In this document: positions 42,725 through 51,448 of the stretch, one piece after another
Layout of the letters: every line of letters begins with the position of its first letter
Position numbering within the stretch: position 1 is the stretch's first letter
From: Robertmurraya kyonggiensis
GTDB taxonomy: Bacteria; Bacillota; Bacilli; Bacillales; Cytobacillaceae
NCBI RefSeq assembly: GCF_005116465.1
Contig: NZ_SWBM01000001.1
Span: 1,922,001 to 1,986,000 of the forward strand
Length of the DNA stretch: 64,000 bases
Direction of reading: 5' to 3'
Translations under genes and position numbers: made by a program
Notes under the pieces: model-generated
What the model was told of the DNA's origin: nothing
Databases searched by the model: none
What the model saw: only the letters and a program-made list of their open reading frames with translations

Positions 42725-44272
42725 CTATAATGGAATATTCCCATGCTTCTTATATGGACGGAATTCTTTTTTATTTCTCAACATCTCTAATGCTTGAATT
42801 AGCTTAATCCTCGTTTCTCTTGGGTCAATAACATCATCAACCATCCCCATGCTTGCTGCCACGTACGGATTAGCAAACTTATCTCGGTATTCTTCAATTT
42901 TTTGTGCCCTTGTCTGCTCAGGATTTTCACTATTTTGGATTTCCTTTGCAAAAATAATATTCGCCGCACCTTGTGGACCCATAACGGCGATTTCCGCATT
43001 TGGCCAAGCATAGACTAAATCGGCTCCAATTGATTTGCTATTCAAGGCTACATACGCACCACCATAAGCTTTTCGTAAAATAACCGTCAGTTTCGGAACG
43101 GTTGCTTCTGAATACGCATACAAAATTTTCGCTCCATGACGAATGATTCCTCCATGTTCCTGCTTAACACCAGGGAAAAATCCCGTCACATCTTCAAACG
43201 TTATAATCGGGATATTAAAGCTATCACAAAAACGAATGAAGCGAGCAGCCTTATCAGAGGAATCGATATCGAGACCACCTGCCATAAATTTCGGTTGATT
43301 ACAAACTAAACCAACAACTTCTCCCTTAATCCTTGCAAGGCCCACCACAATATTTTTGGCAAAATCCTGATGAACTTCAAAAAAAGATCCAGAGTCAACA
43401 ACCTGATCAATTACAACCCTTACATCATAAGGACGAATCGCATCAAAAGGAATCACGTCCGTTAGGTCAGGGCGAAAATCATCCGCTTCCTCAGTTGATA
43501 ACATCGGGGCTTTTTCCTCACTATTTTGAGGTAAATAGCTTAATAATACTCTTACCTTTTCGATTATTTCTTGCTCAGTTTCGCTACGAAAATGGGCATT
43601 TCCACTAATCGAGTTATGGACTTTGGCTCCCCCTAGATCTTCTGGAGAAATTTTCTCGCCCGTCACCGTCTCGATAACCTTTGGCCCTGTAATGAACATT
43701 TGACTCGTTTTTTCCACCATGAACACAAAATCCGTAATCGCTGGTGAATACACAGCTCCTCCCGCACACGGCCCTAGGATAACCGATATTTGCGGGATTA
43801 CTCCAGAATAAATCGAATTTCGGTAAAAGATTTTCCCATACCCATCTAGGGAAACAACGCCTTCTTGAATTCTTGCTCCACCAGAATCATTTAAGCCTAC
43901 AAAAGGTGCTCCATTTTTTGCAGCTAAATCCATCACATTTGCGATTTTATTAGCATGCATTTCCCCAAGTGCTCCACCAAATACCGTAAAATCCTGAGAA
44001 AATAAGTAAATCGGACGACCGTTCACTTTTCCATAGCCCGTAACAACTCCATCACCAGGCCCTTTTTGATTTTCCAATCCAAAATCTCGGGAACGATGTT
44101 CAATGAAAGGATTTAACTCAACAAAAGTACCTTCATCAACAAGCAATTCAATCCGTTCTCTTGCCGTTAATTTACCTTTTTCATGCTGTTTTTCAATTCT
44201 TTCATCTCCACCACCTAATTCGACAGCTCTTCTACGATCATACAACTCATTAATTTTTTCATAGATGTCCAT
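42725..44272 (-). CDS. yqjD: Acyl-CoA carboxylase carboxyltransferase subunit (YqjD)
   Basis: A 515-residue biotin-dependent carboxyltransferase of the propionyl-/methylcrotonyl-CoA type. It has the two crotonase-like halves with FSQDFTVFGGALGEMH, GLNDSGGARIQEG, and in the second half FMAGGLDIDSSDKAARFIRF and KAYGGAYVALNSK. Given the epimerase next to it, propionyl-CoA is the likely substrate, making (S)-methylmalonyl-CoA. The biotin carboxylase and carrier subunits are not in this window. ATG at 44272 (MDIYEKI) has GGGAG upstream; the longer in-frame start overlaps the epimerase gene. Confidence 0.9.
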   Translation of the reverse strand: MDIYEKINELYDRRRAVELGGGDERIEKQHEKGKLTARERIELLVDEGTFVELNPFIEHRSRDFGLENQKGPGDGVVTGYGKVNGRPIYLFSQDFTVFGGALGEMHANKIANVMDLAAKNGAPFVGLNDSGGARIQEGVVSLDGYGKIFYRNSIYSGVIPQISVILGPCAGGAVYSPAITDFVFMVEKTSQMFITGPKVIETVTGEKISPEDLGGAKVHNSISGNAHFRSETEQEIIEKVRVLLSYLPQNSEEKAPMLSTEEADDFRPDLTDVIPFDAIRPYDVRVVIDQVVDSGSFFEVHQDFAKNIVVGLARIKGEVVGLVCNQPKFMAGGLDIDSSDKAARFIRFCDSFNIPIITFEDVTGFFPGVKQEHGGIIRHGAKILYAYSEATVPKLTVILRKAYGGAYVALNSKSIGADLVYAWPNAEIAVMGPQGAANIIFAKEIQNSENPEQTRAQKIEEYRDKFANPYVAASMGMVDDVIDPRETRIKLIQALEMLRNKKEFRPYKKHGNIPL

Positions 44273-44276
44273 CGTG

Positions 44277-44690
44277 CTACTCTCCCTTATCCCTTTTTTC
44301 ACAAAATTCATATAGAACTCGACCAGTTGATTTTGGATGCATAAATGCTACAAGCGCTCCCCCCGCACCTGATTTCGCTTTATCCTGTAACATTTGAATG
44401 CCTTTTTCCTGCATTTCCTTAATCCTTTCATCGATCGAATCAACACCTAACGCTACATGATGAATACCTTCACCACGTTTTTCTATATGCAGAGCTATTG
44501 AACTATCTGGTCCAGTTGGTTCTAGTAACTCTAGTTTCGTCTCTCCGATTTTAATAAAAGCTACCTTAACTCTCTCACTTTCAACCTCTTCTATCGCTTG
44601 TACTTCAAGCCCAAGAATCTCCGTGTAAAAAGGTAATGCCTCTTCAAGTGATCTCACTGCAATCCCAATATGATCCACTTTCTTTATCAT
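44277..44690 (-). CDS. mce: Methylmalonyl-CoA epimerase
   Basis: A 137-residue vicinal-oxygen-chelate protein that interconverts (S)- and (R)-methylmalonyl-CoA. Metal ligands can be placed at His7 in VDHIGIAV, His in GIHHVALGV and Glu in RVLYEFCE. The family segment FMHPKSTGRVL is present. First of the mce-yqjD-yqjE set (4 bp to yqjD). It connects the carboxylase with the methylmalonyl-CoA mutase encoded at 49-53 kb. Confidence 0.93.
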   Translation of the reverse strand: MIKKVDHIGIAVRSLEEALPFYTEILGLEVQAIEEVESERVKVAFIKIGETKLELLEPTGPDSSIALHIEKRGEGIHHVALGVDSIDERIKEMQEKGIQMLQDKAKSGAGGALVAFMHPKSTGRVLYEFCEKRDKGE

Positions 44691-44838
44691 CCTCGCCCCT
44701 CCGCCTGTTCAATATATCTGTATCTTTTAAATATTCGATAATATATTTGTTTTTCCTGCCAAATTTCGAGCGGTTGTTCATTTTCCAACTTCCTAGTAAA
44801 ATGAAAGAAAGGGATGTCCTTTTAGGGGAGGGAAAATA

Positions 44839-44934
44839 GTGAATAATAAAAAGACAAGAAAAGTAGTCGTCTATTTAATGATTTTCGCCATACTAGCTTC
44901 AACACTGTTAGTTGGGGTATCAATGTTTTTCTAA
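44839..44934 (+). CDS. prli42: Prli42, stressosome-associated miniprotein
   Basis: A 31-residue peptide from GTG at 44839 with GGAGG 7 nt upstream and its own terminator. It has the Prli42 layout: a basic N-terminus (NNKKTRKVVVYL) followed by one helix ending VGVSMFF. In Listeria, Prli42 is a membrane anchor that recruits the stressosome and activates sigma-B. Recognition rests on length, basic head and the C-terminal SMFF/hydrophobic pattern. The gene is easily missed because of its size. Confidence 0.85.
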   Translation: MNNKKTRKVVVYLMIFAILASTLLVGVSMFF

Positions 44935-44935
44935 G

Positions 44936-44967
44936 AGATTAGGGGAGATATCCTCTAATCTTTTTTT
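44936..44967 (+). terminator. Terminator of prli42
   Basis: AGATTAGGGGA (44936-44946) pairs with TCCTCTAATCT (44951-44961), followed by seven T, directly after the stop codon. Confidence 0.92.
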
Positions 44968-45031
44968 GTAGTAACTTTTTTCAGAAAGAGGAAGTCTAAT
45001 TTAGTGAATAACCAAAAGAGGTGTGAACAAA

Positions 45032-45499
45032 ATGCGGATGAAACGAAAGAACTTTGCAACACTGGCAATAGCCTTATTTTTCTCTATTTTAGCAGGCTGT
45101 GGAACAACGGGTGGAGACAACCCGGACGAGGTGAACGCTGAAGGAGAACTGAAGGTATCTATCGAGGCAGGAAGCAACCATCAATATAAGTTAATTATAG
45201 AAAATGGAACGGCAAAAGATGAGACATTAACCTTTGGTTCTTCTCAGAATTATGACTACTATATCAAAAAGCCAGATGGAACGATTGCCTACACTTATTC
45301 TGCAGATAAAAGCTTTTTGGCGGTAATCAAGGAAGTGGTCATAAAAGCTGGGGAAAGATTAGAGTTTGATTTGGATATAACCGAAGCATTGCAGTACCTT
45401 GAAGCAGGAGAATATACTATTGAGGCATGGGTATCAGCGAATGAGCTAGCTGAGAAAAAAGCAACCATCCCCTTTTATTATGATAGAAAAGGAGCCTGA
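45032..45499 (+). CDS. Lipoprotein with BsuPI-like domain
   Basis: A 155-residue exported lipoprotein. The signal sequence ends in the lipobox SILAGC and is followed by a flexible GTTGGDNPDE linker. The C-terminal domain has LIIENGTAKDETLTFGSSQN, YYIKKPDGTIAYTYS and LEAGEYTIEAW, matching the immunoglobulin-like BsuPI (intracellular proteinase inhibitor-related) fold. It may inhibit extracellular proteases or bind wall components. ATG at 45032 is favoured (GAGGTG upstream) over an in-frame GTG 9 nt earlier. The next 60 bp lead into the tandem repeat array. Confidence 0.8.
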   Translation: MRMKRKNFATLAIALFFSILAGCGTTGGDNPDEVNAEGELKVSIEAGSNHQYKLIIENGTAKDETLTFGSSQNYDYYIKKPDGTIAYTYSADKSFLAVIKEVVIKAGERLEFDLDITEALQYLEAGEYTIEAWVSANELAEKKATIPFYYDRKGA

Positions 45500-45560
45500 G
45501 TGACATTTGATTTTTTAGAAGAAGATTGACTAAAGAGATGTTTAAGAAATCTAGTTGGCG

Positions 45561-46158
45561 TTGATTGACAGGATTTAACCGAACACTATTATATTGGGAT
45601 GCATCTTCTGGTTGAGTGACAGAATTTAACGATACACCATCTTCTTTGGCATGCATCTTCCAGTTGAGTGACAGAATTCAACGATACACCATCTTTTTTG
45701 GCATGCATCTTCCAGTTGAGTGACAGAATTCAACGATACACCATCTTTTTTGGCATGCATCTTCCAGTTGAGTGACAGAATTCAACGATACACCAACATT
45801 TTTGGCATGCATTTGCTGGTTGAGTGACAGAATTCAACGATATACCATCTTTTTTGGCATGTATTTGCTGGTTGAGTGACAGAATTCAACGATACACCAT
45901 CTTTTTTGGCATGTATTTGCTGGTTGAGTGACAGAATTCAACGATACACCATCTTTTTTGGCATGCAACTTCTGGTTGAGTGACAGAATTCAACGATACA
46001 CCATCTTTTTTGGCATGCATCTTCCAGTTGAGTGACAGAATTCAACGATACACCATCTTTTTTGGCATGCATCTTCCAGTTGAGTGACAGAATTCAACGA
46101 TACACCATCTTTTTTGGCATGCATCTTCCAGTTGAGTGACAGAATTTAACAATATAAC
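45561..46158. repeat. Tandem array of 52-bp units (array 2)
   Basis: Eleven units start at 45561, 45612, 45664, 45716, 45768, 45820, 45872, 45924, 45976, 46028 and 46080; a partial one starts at 46132. The period is exactly 52 bp except for the first unit (51). The best-conserved part is TTGAGTGACAGAATTCAACG, then ATACACCATC and TTTTTTGGCATGCAT. The ends of the array are the most diverged. GTTGA/TCAAC can form a small stem, and the unit contains the palindromes GAATTC and GCATGC. No coding frame is kept. It lies between the BsuPI lipoprotein and yqjA genes, which converge on it. Confidence 0.96.
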
Positions 46159-46210
46159 CCGAAATTGTCCTCATGAACATCGCTCCACAAAAAATTAAAT
46201 ACAGTAAAAG

Positions 46211-46256
46211 ACAAATAAGTCCTGAGAAAAGGTATCTTCCCCCTTCCTCAGGACAG
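46211..46256 (-). terminator. Terminator of yqjA
   Basis: GTCCTGAG (46219-46226) pairs with CTCAGGAC (46247-46254); inner AAGG/CCTT can extend it. On the minus strand TTATTTGTCTTTT follows. Confidence 0.75.
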
Positions 46257-46271
46257 TTTCACATTGTTAAT

Positions 46272-47267
46272 CTAATTCAATTCCACGCTACCTTTTCGAT
46301 ACTTTTTCTTTTCTCTTTTTAGCGATTTGAAAAAGTTTTTAAGCATTAAATATTGTTCAATTTCTTTTGTGATCTGAAGGAGTGTTGCACGAACTTCAAA
46401 TTCCTCGCGCGTTTTCGGGAGCTCCATTTTTTGAAATTGTTCCCTCATGTCTAATAGCTTTTCAAGAAAGTTCTGAGGGACCTCACCAGGACAAATATAA
46501 CCGGAAAGCTCCTCTAAGAAATCGGCAATCATTTTTCCTTGAACAACTGTTATCGGGAGAGCTGCAATGAGAACTAGAATCCGTTCGATGATCTCAAACT
46601 GCTTTTCCCTCATCTTAAAGTAATGATAGTAGAGATTTTCATTCCGGCGAAAATGGTTTTCCACATCACGAAACGCTAGTGCTTTTGCTTCATCTATCAA
46701 ACTTGCAGTCGTTGTTAGCTCTCTTCCATCCCAACGATTATCATTCGTTCTTAGGTAGTGGACAATTTCCAACATAATTTTACTGAAGTTCTGTTCTAGT
46801 TCATCCTGATACTCGAGTAATTTTTTCTCAGCACTGGGCATATACAAGTTCATCACAAGGGCCATTCCTACCCCGATAAGAACAATCCCAATCTCATTCA
46901 AAAGCAAATCAAAAGTGACATTCCTCGCATTATAAATATGAAAAATGATAACACTACTAGACACAATTCCTTCTTGTACCTTAAAAAACACCGCCGTTGG
47001 GATAAAAAATAACAGCATTAACCCAATCGTAAGCGGATGATATGTAATTCCCTCAAAAAATAAAGTCGAAAAAAACATCGCGATTAGACAAGCAAGGACT
47101 CTATCTGTCGATGCTTTTACCGATTTTACCTTCGTCGGTTTTATGCAAAGGATCGTTAAAATTCCTGCAGAGGCAAAATTAGTAAGCCCAATTGTTTGAG
47201 CAAGAAAAATGGAAAGGGTTGTTCCTAAAGCAGTTTTAATCGTACGATAGCCTATACTAAATTTCAT
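46272..47267 (-). CDS. yqjA: YqjA, aromatic acid exporter family membrane protein
   Basis: A 331-residue protein. The N-terminal half has about five membrane helices (from YRTIKTALGTTLSIFLAQTI to IVLIGVGMALVMNLYMPSAE), characteristic of the ArAE_1 / YqjA family. The C-terminal half is a cytoplasmic helical domain with RKLLDMREQFQ-like charged segments. The transported compound is unknown. ATG at 47267 follows GGGGGAAATT; the in-frame ATG at 47315 adds 16 residues. The gene is downstream of the bacilliredoxin, as in B. subtilis. Confidence 0.85.
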   Translation of the reverse strand: MKFSIGYRTIKTALGTTLSIFLAQTIGLTNFASAGILTILCIKPTKVKSVKASTDRVLACLIAMFFSTLFFEGITYHPLTIGLMLLFFIPTAVFFKVQEGIVSSSVIIFHIYNARNVTFDLLLNEIGIVLIGVGMALVMNLYMPSAEKKLLEYQDELEQNFSKIMLEIVHYLRTNDNRWDGRELTTTASLIDEAKALAFRDVENHFRRNENLYYHYFKMREKQFEIIERILVLIAALPITVVQGKMIADFLEELSGYICPGEVPQNFLEKLLDMREQFQKMELPKTREEFEVRATLLQITKEIEQYLMLKNFFKSLKREKKKYRKGSVELN

Positions 47268-47389
47268 AATTTCCCCCGAAATTGTTTTGATGTACTTCTC
47301 AATTCGAATGCTCAAAATACAAATATACTTACTACATTGTGAATTTTACTACATACGATTAGTATTTGGAATAACCTATTCTTAATATC

Positions 47390-47420
47390 AAAAAAACCTC
47401 GGATATTTTAACCGAGGTTT
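47390..47420 (-). terminator. Terminator of brxB
   Basis: AAACCTCGG (47394-47402) pairs with CCGAGGTTT (47412-47420), followed on the minus strand by a T-run. Confidence 0.88.
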
Positions 47421-47433
47421 CAAAGTTTAGACA

Positions 47434-47871
47434 TTATACTTCTTCACAATACTGTTCGAAGGCGTCTTGTAGTTTTTGCACAACTTCCATAGGTCCATGA
47501 CCTTCAATTTCATGACGTTCAATCATAGTGACAAGTTTTCCATCCTTTAATAATGCGAAAGATGGTGAGGATGGCGGATAACCAGTAAAGTAAGAACGTG
47601 CTTTTTCAGTCGCTTCCTTATCTTGACCAGCAAATACAGTTACTAATTGATCCGGTCTCTTATCATAATGTAGGGAATGCATAGCCGCTGGACGAGCAAT
47701 GCCACCTGCACATCCACAAACTGAATTAACCATTACAAGTGTTGTCCCTTCTTGTTGTAATGCTTCGTCGACTTGCTCTGGAGTTGCCAATTCTTTGTAA
47801 CCCGCAGTAACAATTTCTTGTCTCGCTTGACGAACAACATCATTCATGAATAAATTAAAATCCATGTTCAT
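47434..47871 (-). CDS. brxB: Bacilliredoxin BrxB (YqiW)
   Basis: A 145-residue thioredoxin-fold protein of the BrxA/BrxB (DUF1094) family, which removes bacillithiol from S-bacillithiolated proteins after oxidative stress. The active site is CGC in [16 protein letters not shown] (near residue 52). [18 protein letters not shown] and [13 protein letters not shown] are also typical. ATG at 47871 has GGGAG 8 nt upstream. Position between yqjA and the bkd side matches B. subtilis yqiW. Confidence 0.92.
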   Translation of the reverse strand: MNMDFNLFMNDVVRQARQEIVTAGYKELATPEQVDEALQQEGTTLVMVNSVCGCAGGIARPAAMHSLHYDKRPDQLVTVFAGQDKEATEKARSYFTGYPPSSPSFALLKDGKLVTMIERHEIEGHGPMEVVQKLQDAFEQYCEEV

Positions 47872-48037
47872 CTATATCGCTCCCTTATTTTCATGTAAGT
47901 AAGTACTTTTCTCCTCTACATGATACCAATATACGTACATCCTTTACAAATAAAAATATTCGAAAAAACAAGGTTTAGGCATTCTAGAAATGGGTATATA
48001 GACTATAAGCAACATCTATCCCATAATTACCCCTAAT

Positions 48038-48070
48038 TGGCCGCCATGGAAAAATGGTGGCTCTTTTTTT
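48038..48070 (+). terminator. Orphan terminator-like hairpin on the + strand
   Basis: GCCGCCAT (48040-48047) pairs with ATGGTGGC (48054-48061), then a T-run to 48070. No + strand gene precedes it, because brxB is divergent. It could end a small RNA starting near 47990, where TATAGACTATAA is seen, but no promoter is convincing. Confidence 0.5.
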
Positions 48071-48084
48071 GTTACTATCGATGA

Positions 48085-48133
48085 GAAGACCCCTTCCTCA
48101 AAATCAATTTGAATTTTTTGAGGAAGGGGTCTT
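48085..48133 (-). terminator. Long hairpin after meaB
   Basis: AAGACCCCTTCCTCAAAA pairs with TTTTGAGGAAGGGGTCTT, an 18-bp stem starting next to the meaB stop. No T-run follows on the minus strand, so it may stabilise the mRNA or act as a weak terminator for the mut operon. Confidence 0.7.
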
Positions 48134-49258
48134 TCAATTTTTCGCTTCAAAATATTTCTCAAAAAGACTTGCGACCGCAGCGGTAACAGTTGTACTACCT
48201 GCAATCGCTTCATTTTCGAATTTCGGAAGTAAATCCTTCACAACTGGATGATAGAAAAAGTCTGTTTGTAACTGATCGATAATCATTGCTCTCAGCCATT
48301 CCTTTGTTTGAGCTCGACGTCGCTCAGCAAATACGCCCGACTTTTTTGTTGTTTCCTCAAAGTCTTTGACCGTGTTCCAAACGTTCTTAATCCCTTCTTC
48401 GTAAAGGGCAGAGCACGTATACGCTTTGGTTCCCCAACCCTTTGTTGCTGGCTGTAAAAAATGCAGAATTTGATTATATTCTTTCATTGTTTTTTCAGCG
48501 TTTCTTTTATTATCCCCGTCCGCTTTGTTGATACAAATTCCATCAGCTAGCTCCATAATCCCCTTTTTCATGCCTTGAAGCTCATCCCCAGCTCCCGTTA
48601 ATACAAGAAGCATAAAGAAATCTACCATTTCACGAACAATGACTTCACTTTGTCCGACGCCTACCGTTTCGATTAAAATCACATCAAAACCAGCAGCCTC
48701 ACAAATGAGCATCGTTTCTCGCGTTTTCCGATGAACTCCACCTAATTTTCCGCTTGAAGGAGAGGGACGAATAAAAGCTCTTGGATTTCGCGCTAGCTGC
48801 TCCATCCGCGTTTTATCTCCAAGAATACTTCCTCCACTAATTTTAGAGCTCGGGTCGACTGCAAGAACAGCGACCTTCATTCCCAAACTACAAAGATAAC
48901 TTCCAAATGCTTCAATAAAGGTGCTTTTCCCTGCACCTGGTACTCCTGTTATCCCGATCCTAAGAGCTTTCCCTGAATGAGGAAGGAGCAAGTGCAAAAG
49001 CTCCTGCGCTTGTTTGAAATGATGCTCTGCATTGCTCTCAATCAAGGTAATCGCTCTTGCTAAAGATTTGCGTTCTCCACTTAAGACACCTGAAAAAAGC
49101 TCTTCAACAGATGGTCCACTAGCATTCTTTTTTTGAAAACGAACAGGCTTTTGAAAAAATTCATCCGTCTGTACACCTTCAACCCCTTTTCGTACAACCG
49201 TTGAAAACTTTTCAGGATGTTCAGGATCTGCCCATTCTGGCTTCTTATCATTTGTCAT
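48134..49258 (-). CDS. meaB: MeaB, GTPase chaperone of methylmalonyl-CoA mutase
   Basis: A 374-residue G3E-family GTPase that loads and protects adenosylcobalamin in methylmalonyl-CoA mutase. Walker A is GITGVPGAGKST (residues 102-113). Further motifs are VAVLAVDPSSKISGGSILGD, ILIETVGVGQSE, and NKADGDN for guanine specificity. An N-terminal extension of about 50 residues precedes the core. Its ATG directly abuts the mutB stop codon (0-nt gap), so it is in the same operon. It was formerly called ArgK-like. Confidence 0.93.
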   Translation of the reverse strand: MTNDKKPEWADPEHPEKFSTVVRKGVEGVQTDEFFQKPVRFQKKNASGPSVEELFSGVLSGERKSLARAITLIESNAEHHFKQAQELLHLLLPHSGKALRIGITGVPGAGKSTFIEAFGSYLCSLGMKVAVLAVDPSSKISGGSILGDKTRMEQLARNPRAFIRPSPSSGKLGGVHRKTRETMLICEAAGFDVILIETVGVGQSEVIVREMVDFFMLLVLTGAGDELQGMKKGIMELADGICINKADGDNKRNAEKTMKEYNQILHFLQPATKGWGTKAYTCSALYEEGIKNVWNTVKDFEETTKKSGVFAERRRAQTKEWLRAMIIDQLQTDFFYHPVVKDLLPKFENEAIAGSTTVTAAVASLFEKYFEAKN

Positions 49259-51448
49259 TTAGCTTGACACTTCCTCATAGCCAAGTCTTTCGTATATAGC
49301 TCGAACGACCTTTTGCGCTGCAACGGGAATTAATGTTCCAGGTCCAAAAATAGCGGCTGCCCCATTGGCATAAAGAAATTCATAATCCTGAGCTGGAATA
49401 ACACCACCAACAACTACAAGAATATCTTCGCGACCTAGCTTTTTTAACTCCTCGATTAATTGAGGGAGCAGCGTCTTGTGACCAGCGGCAAGTGAACTCA
49501 TACCAATTACATGAACATCATTTTCCACAGCTTGTAGAGCTGTCTCTTCTGGGGTTTGGAACAGTGGACCAATATCTACATCAAAGCCTAAATCGGCGAA
49601 TGCAGTTGAAATGACCTTTGCTCCTCGGTCATGACCATCCTGACCCATTTTCGCGATTAATATTCTTGGTCTCCGACCTTCATTTTCTAAAAATTCTTCT
49701 GTCATTCGCTGAATTTCTGCAATTTCTTCTTCATTTGAAAAAGCTGCGCTATATACACCTGAAATGGACCTAATAACAGCCTTATGACGATTGGCTACTT
49801 TTTCTATTGCATACGAGATCTCTCCTAAGGTAGCACGTACTCTGGCTGCCTCGACAGCCAATTGCAGTAAATTCCCTTCACCTGTTTCAGCCACAAGCGT
49901 AATAGCCGCCAATGCTTCCTGGACCTTAGATTCATCACGATCTTTCTTCAATTGTTCAAGCTTTTCAATTTGTTTTAAACGAACGGCTGTATTATCAATG
50001 TCGAGAATTTCAATCGGCTCTTCCTTATCTAGACGATATTTATTGACCCCAATAATTGCTTCTTTTCCAGAGTCGATTTGAGCTTGCCGCTTTGCTGCAG
50101 CCTCTTCAATTTTCATTTTTGGAAGCCCCGTCTCAATCGCCTTCGCCATACCACCTAAATTCTCGATTTCCTCAATATGCTCCCAGGCACGCCTGACAAG
50201 CTGGTCTGTTAGTGCTTCCACATAATAGGAGCCACCCCAAGGGTCAATAACATCCGTAATTCCCGTCTCCTCTTGTAAAAATAGTTGAGTATTACGTGCA
50301 ATTCTTGCCGAAAAATCAGTTGGTAATGCGATCGCTTCATCGAGCGCATTTGTGTGAAGTGACTGTGTATGGCCCATCGCAGCAGCGTGTGCTTCAATTA
50401 ATGTCCTCGTGACATTATTAAAAGGATCCTGCTCTGTTAAACTCCAACCGGATGTTTGCGAATGAGTACGTAAAGCCAGTGACTTCGGATTTTTCGGATC
50501 AAAGTTTTGCATCATTTTTGCCCAAATTAAGCGTGCCGCTCTCATTTTTGCAACTTCCATGAAATAATTCATTCCGATTGCCCAAAAGAATGATAGACGT
50601 GGCGCAAAGGAATCAATTGGAATTCCTGCTTTCAAGCCTGTTCGCACATACTCTAATCCATCAGCGAGCGTATAAGCTAATTCAATATCAGCTGGTGCTC
50701 CAGCCTCTTGCATATGATAGCCAGAAATACTAATACTATTAAACTTTGGCATAAATTTTGATGTGTATTCAAATATGTCGGCGATAACCTTCATCGACAT
50801 TTCAGGTGGATAAATATATGTATTTCTCACCATATATTCTTTTAAAATATCATTTTGAATGGTTCCAGACAGTTTATCCTGGGTAACTCCCTGCTCTTCT
50901 GCTGTCACAATATAAAAGGCCATGATCGGCAATACTGCTCCATTCATCGTCATCGACACAGACATTTGGTCTAGAGGAATTCCATCAAACAATGTCTTCA
51001 TGTCGAGGACCGAATCAATCGCTACCCCTGCTTTCCCTACGTCACTCACTACACGAGGATGATCAGAATCATAGCCACGATGGGTTGCTAAATCAAAGGC
51101 AACAGAAAGTCCCTTTTGCCCCATAGCTAAATTTCTCCTGTAAAAAGCATTGCTCTCTTCGGCAGTAGAAAAGCCAGCATACTGCCGAACCGTCCACGGA
51201 CGATTCACGTACATCGTTGGGTAAGGTCCCCTTGTATACGGAGGGAGTCCTGGCAAATGGTCTAGCTGCTCTAAATCAGCGCGATCCTCTTCAGTATAGA
51301 GAGGCTTAATAAAGATATTTTCATTGGTAGCAAATAATAGTTCATCAATTGATTGACCAAATTCCTGTTCCGCTTTCTTTTTCCACTCTTCTTTTGAAGG
51401 ACGGTTCTCTGAAAATAGTGGAATGCTTTTAAAGTTCGGCTTACTCAT
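49259..51448 (-). CDS. mutB: Methylmalonyl-CoA mutase, large (catalytic) subunit
   Basis: A 729-residue adenosylcobalamin enzyme converting (R)-methylmalonyl-CoA to succinyl-CoA. The N-terminal barrel has [20 protein letters not shown], then [17 protein letters not shown] and [13 protein letters not shown]. The C-terminal cobalamin domain has [12 protein letters not shown] (axial His about 606), with SLAAGH and GGVIP. ATG at 51448 has GGAGGTGGGAG in front. It overlaps the mutA stop by 8 nt (ATGAGTAA); the longer in-frame ORF is only mutA sequence in another frame. Confidence 0.95.
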   Translation of the reverse strand: MSKPNFKSIPLFSENRPSKEEWKKKAEQEFGQSIDELLFATNENIFIKPLYTEEDRADLEQLDHLPGLPPYTRGPYPTMYVNRPWTVRQYAGFSTAEESNAFYRRNLAMGQKGLSVAFDLATHRGYDSDHPRVVSDVGKAGVAIDSVLDMKTLFDGIPLDQMSVSMTMNGAVLPIMAFYIVTAEEQGVTQDKLSGTIQNDILKEYMVRNTYIYPPEMSMKVIADIFEYTSKFMPKFNSISISGYHMQEAGAPADIELAYTLADGLEYVRTGLKAGIPIDSFAPRLSFFWAIGMNYFMEVAKMRAARLIWAKMMQNFDPKNPKSLALRTHSQTSGWSLTEQDPFNNVTRTLIEAHAAAMGHTQSLHTNALDEAIALPTDFSARIARNTQLFLQEETGITDVIDPWGGSYYVEALTDQLVRRAWEHIEEIENLGGMAKAIETGLPKMKIEEAAAKRQAQIDSGKEAIIGVNKYRLDKEEPIEILDIDNTAVRLKQIEKLEQLKKDRDESKVQEALAAITLVAETGEGNLLQLAVEAARVRATLGEISYAIEKVANRHKAVIRSISGVYSAAFSNEEEIAEIQRMTEEFLENEGRRPRILIAKMGQDGHDRGAKVISTAFADLGFDVDIGPLFQTPEETALQAVENDVHVIGMSSLAAGHKTLLPQLIEELKKLGREDILVVVGGVIPAQDYEFLYANGAAAIFGPGTLIPVAAQKVVRAIYERLGYEEVSS

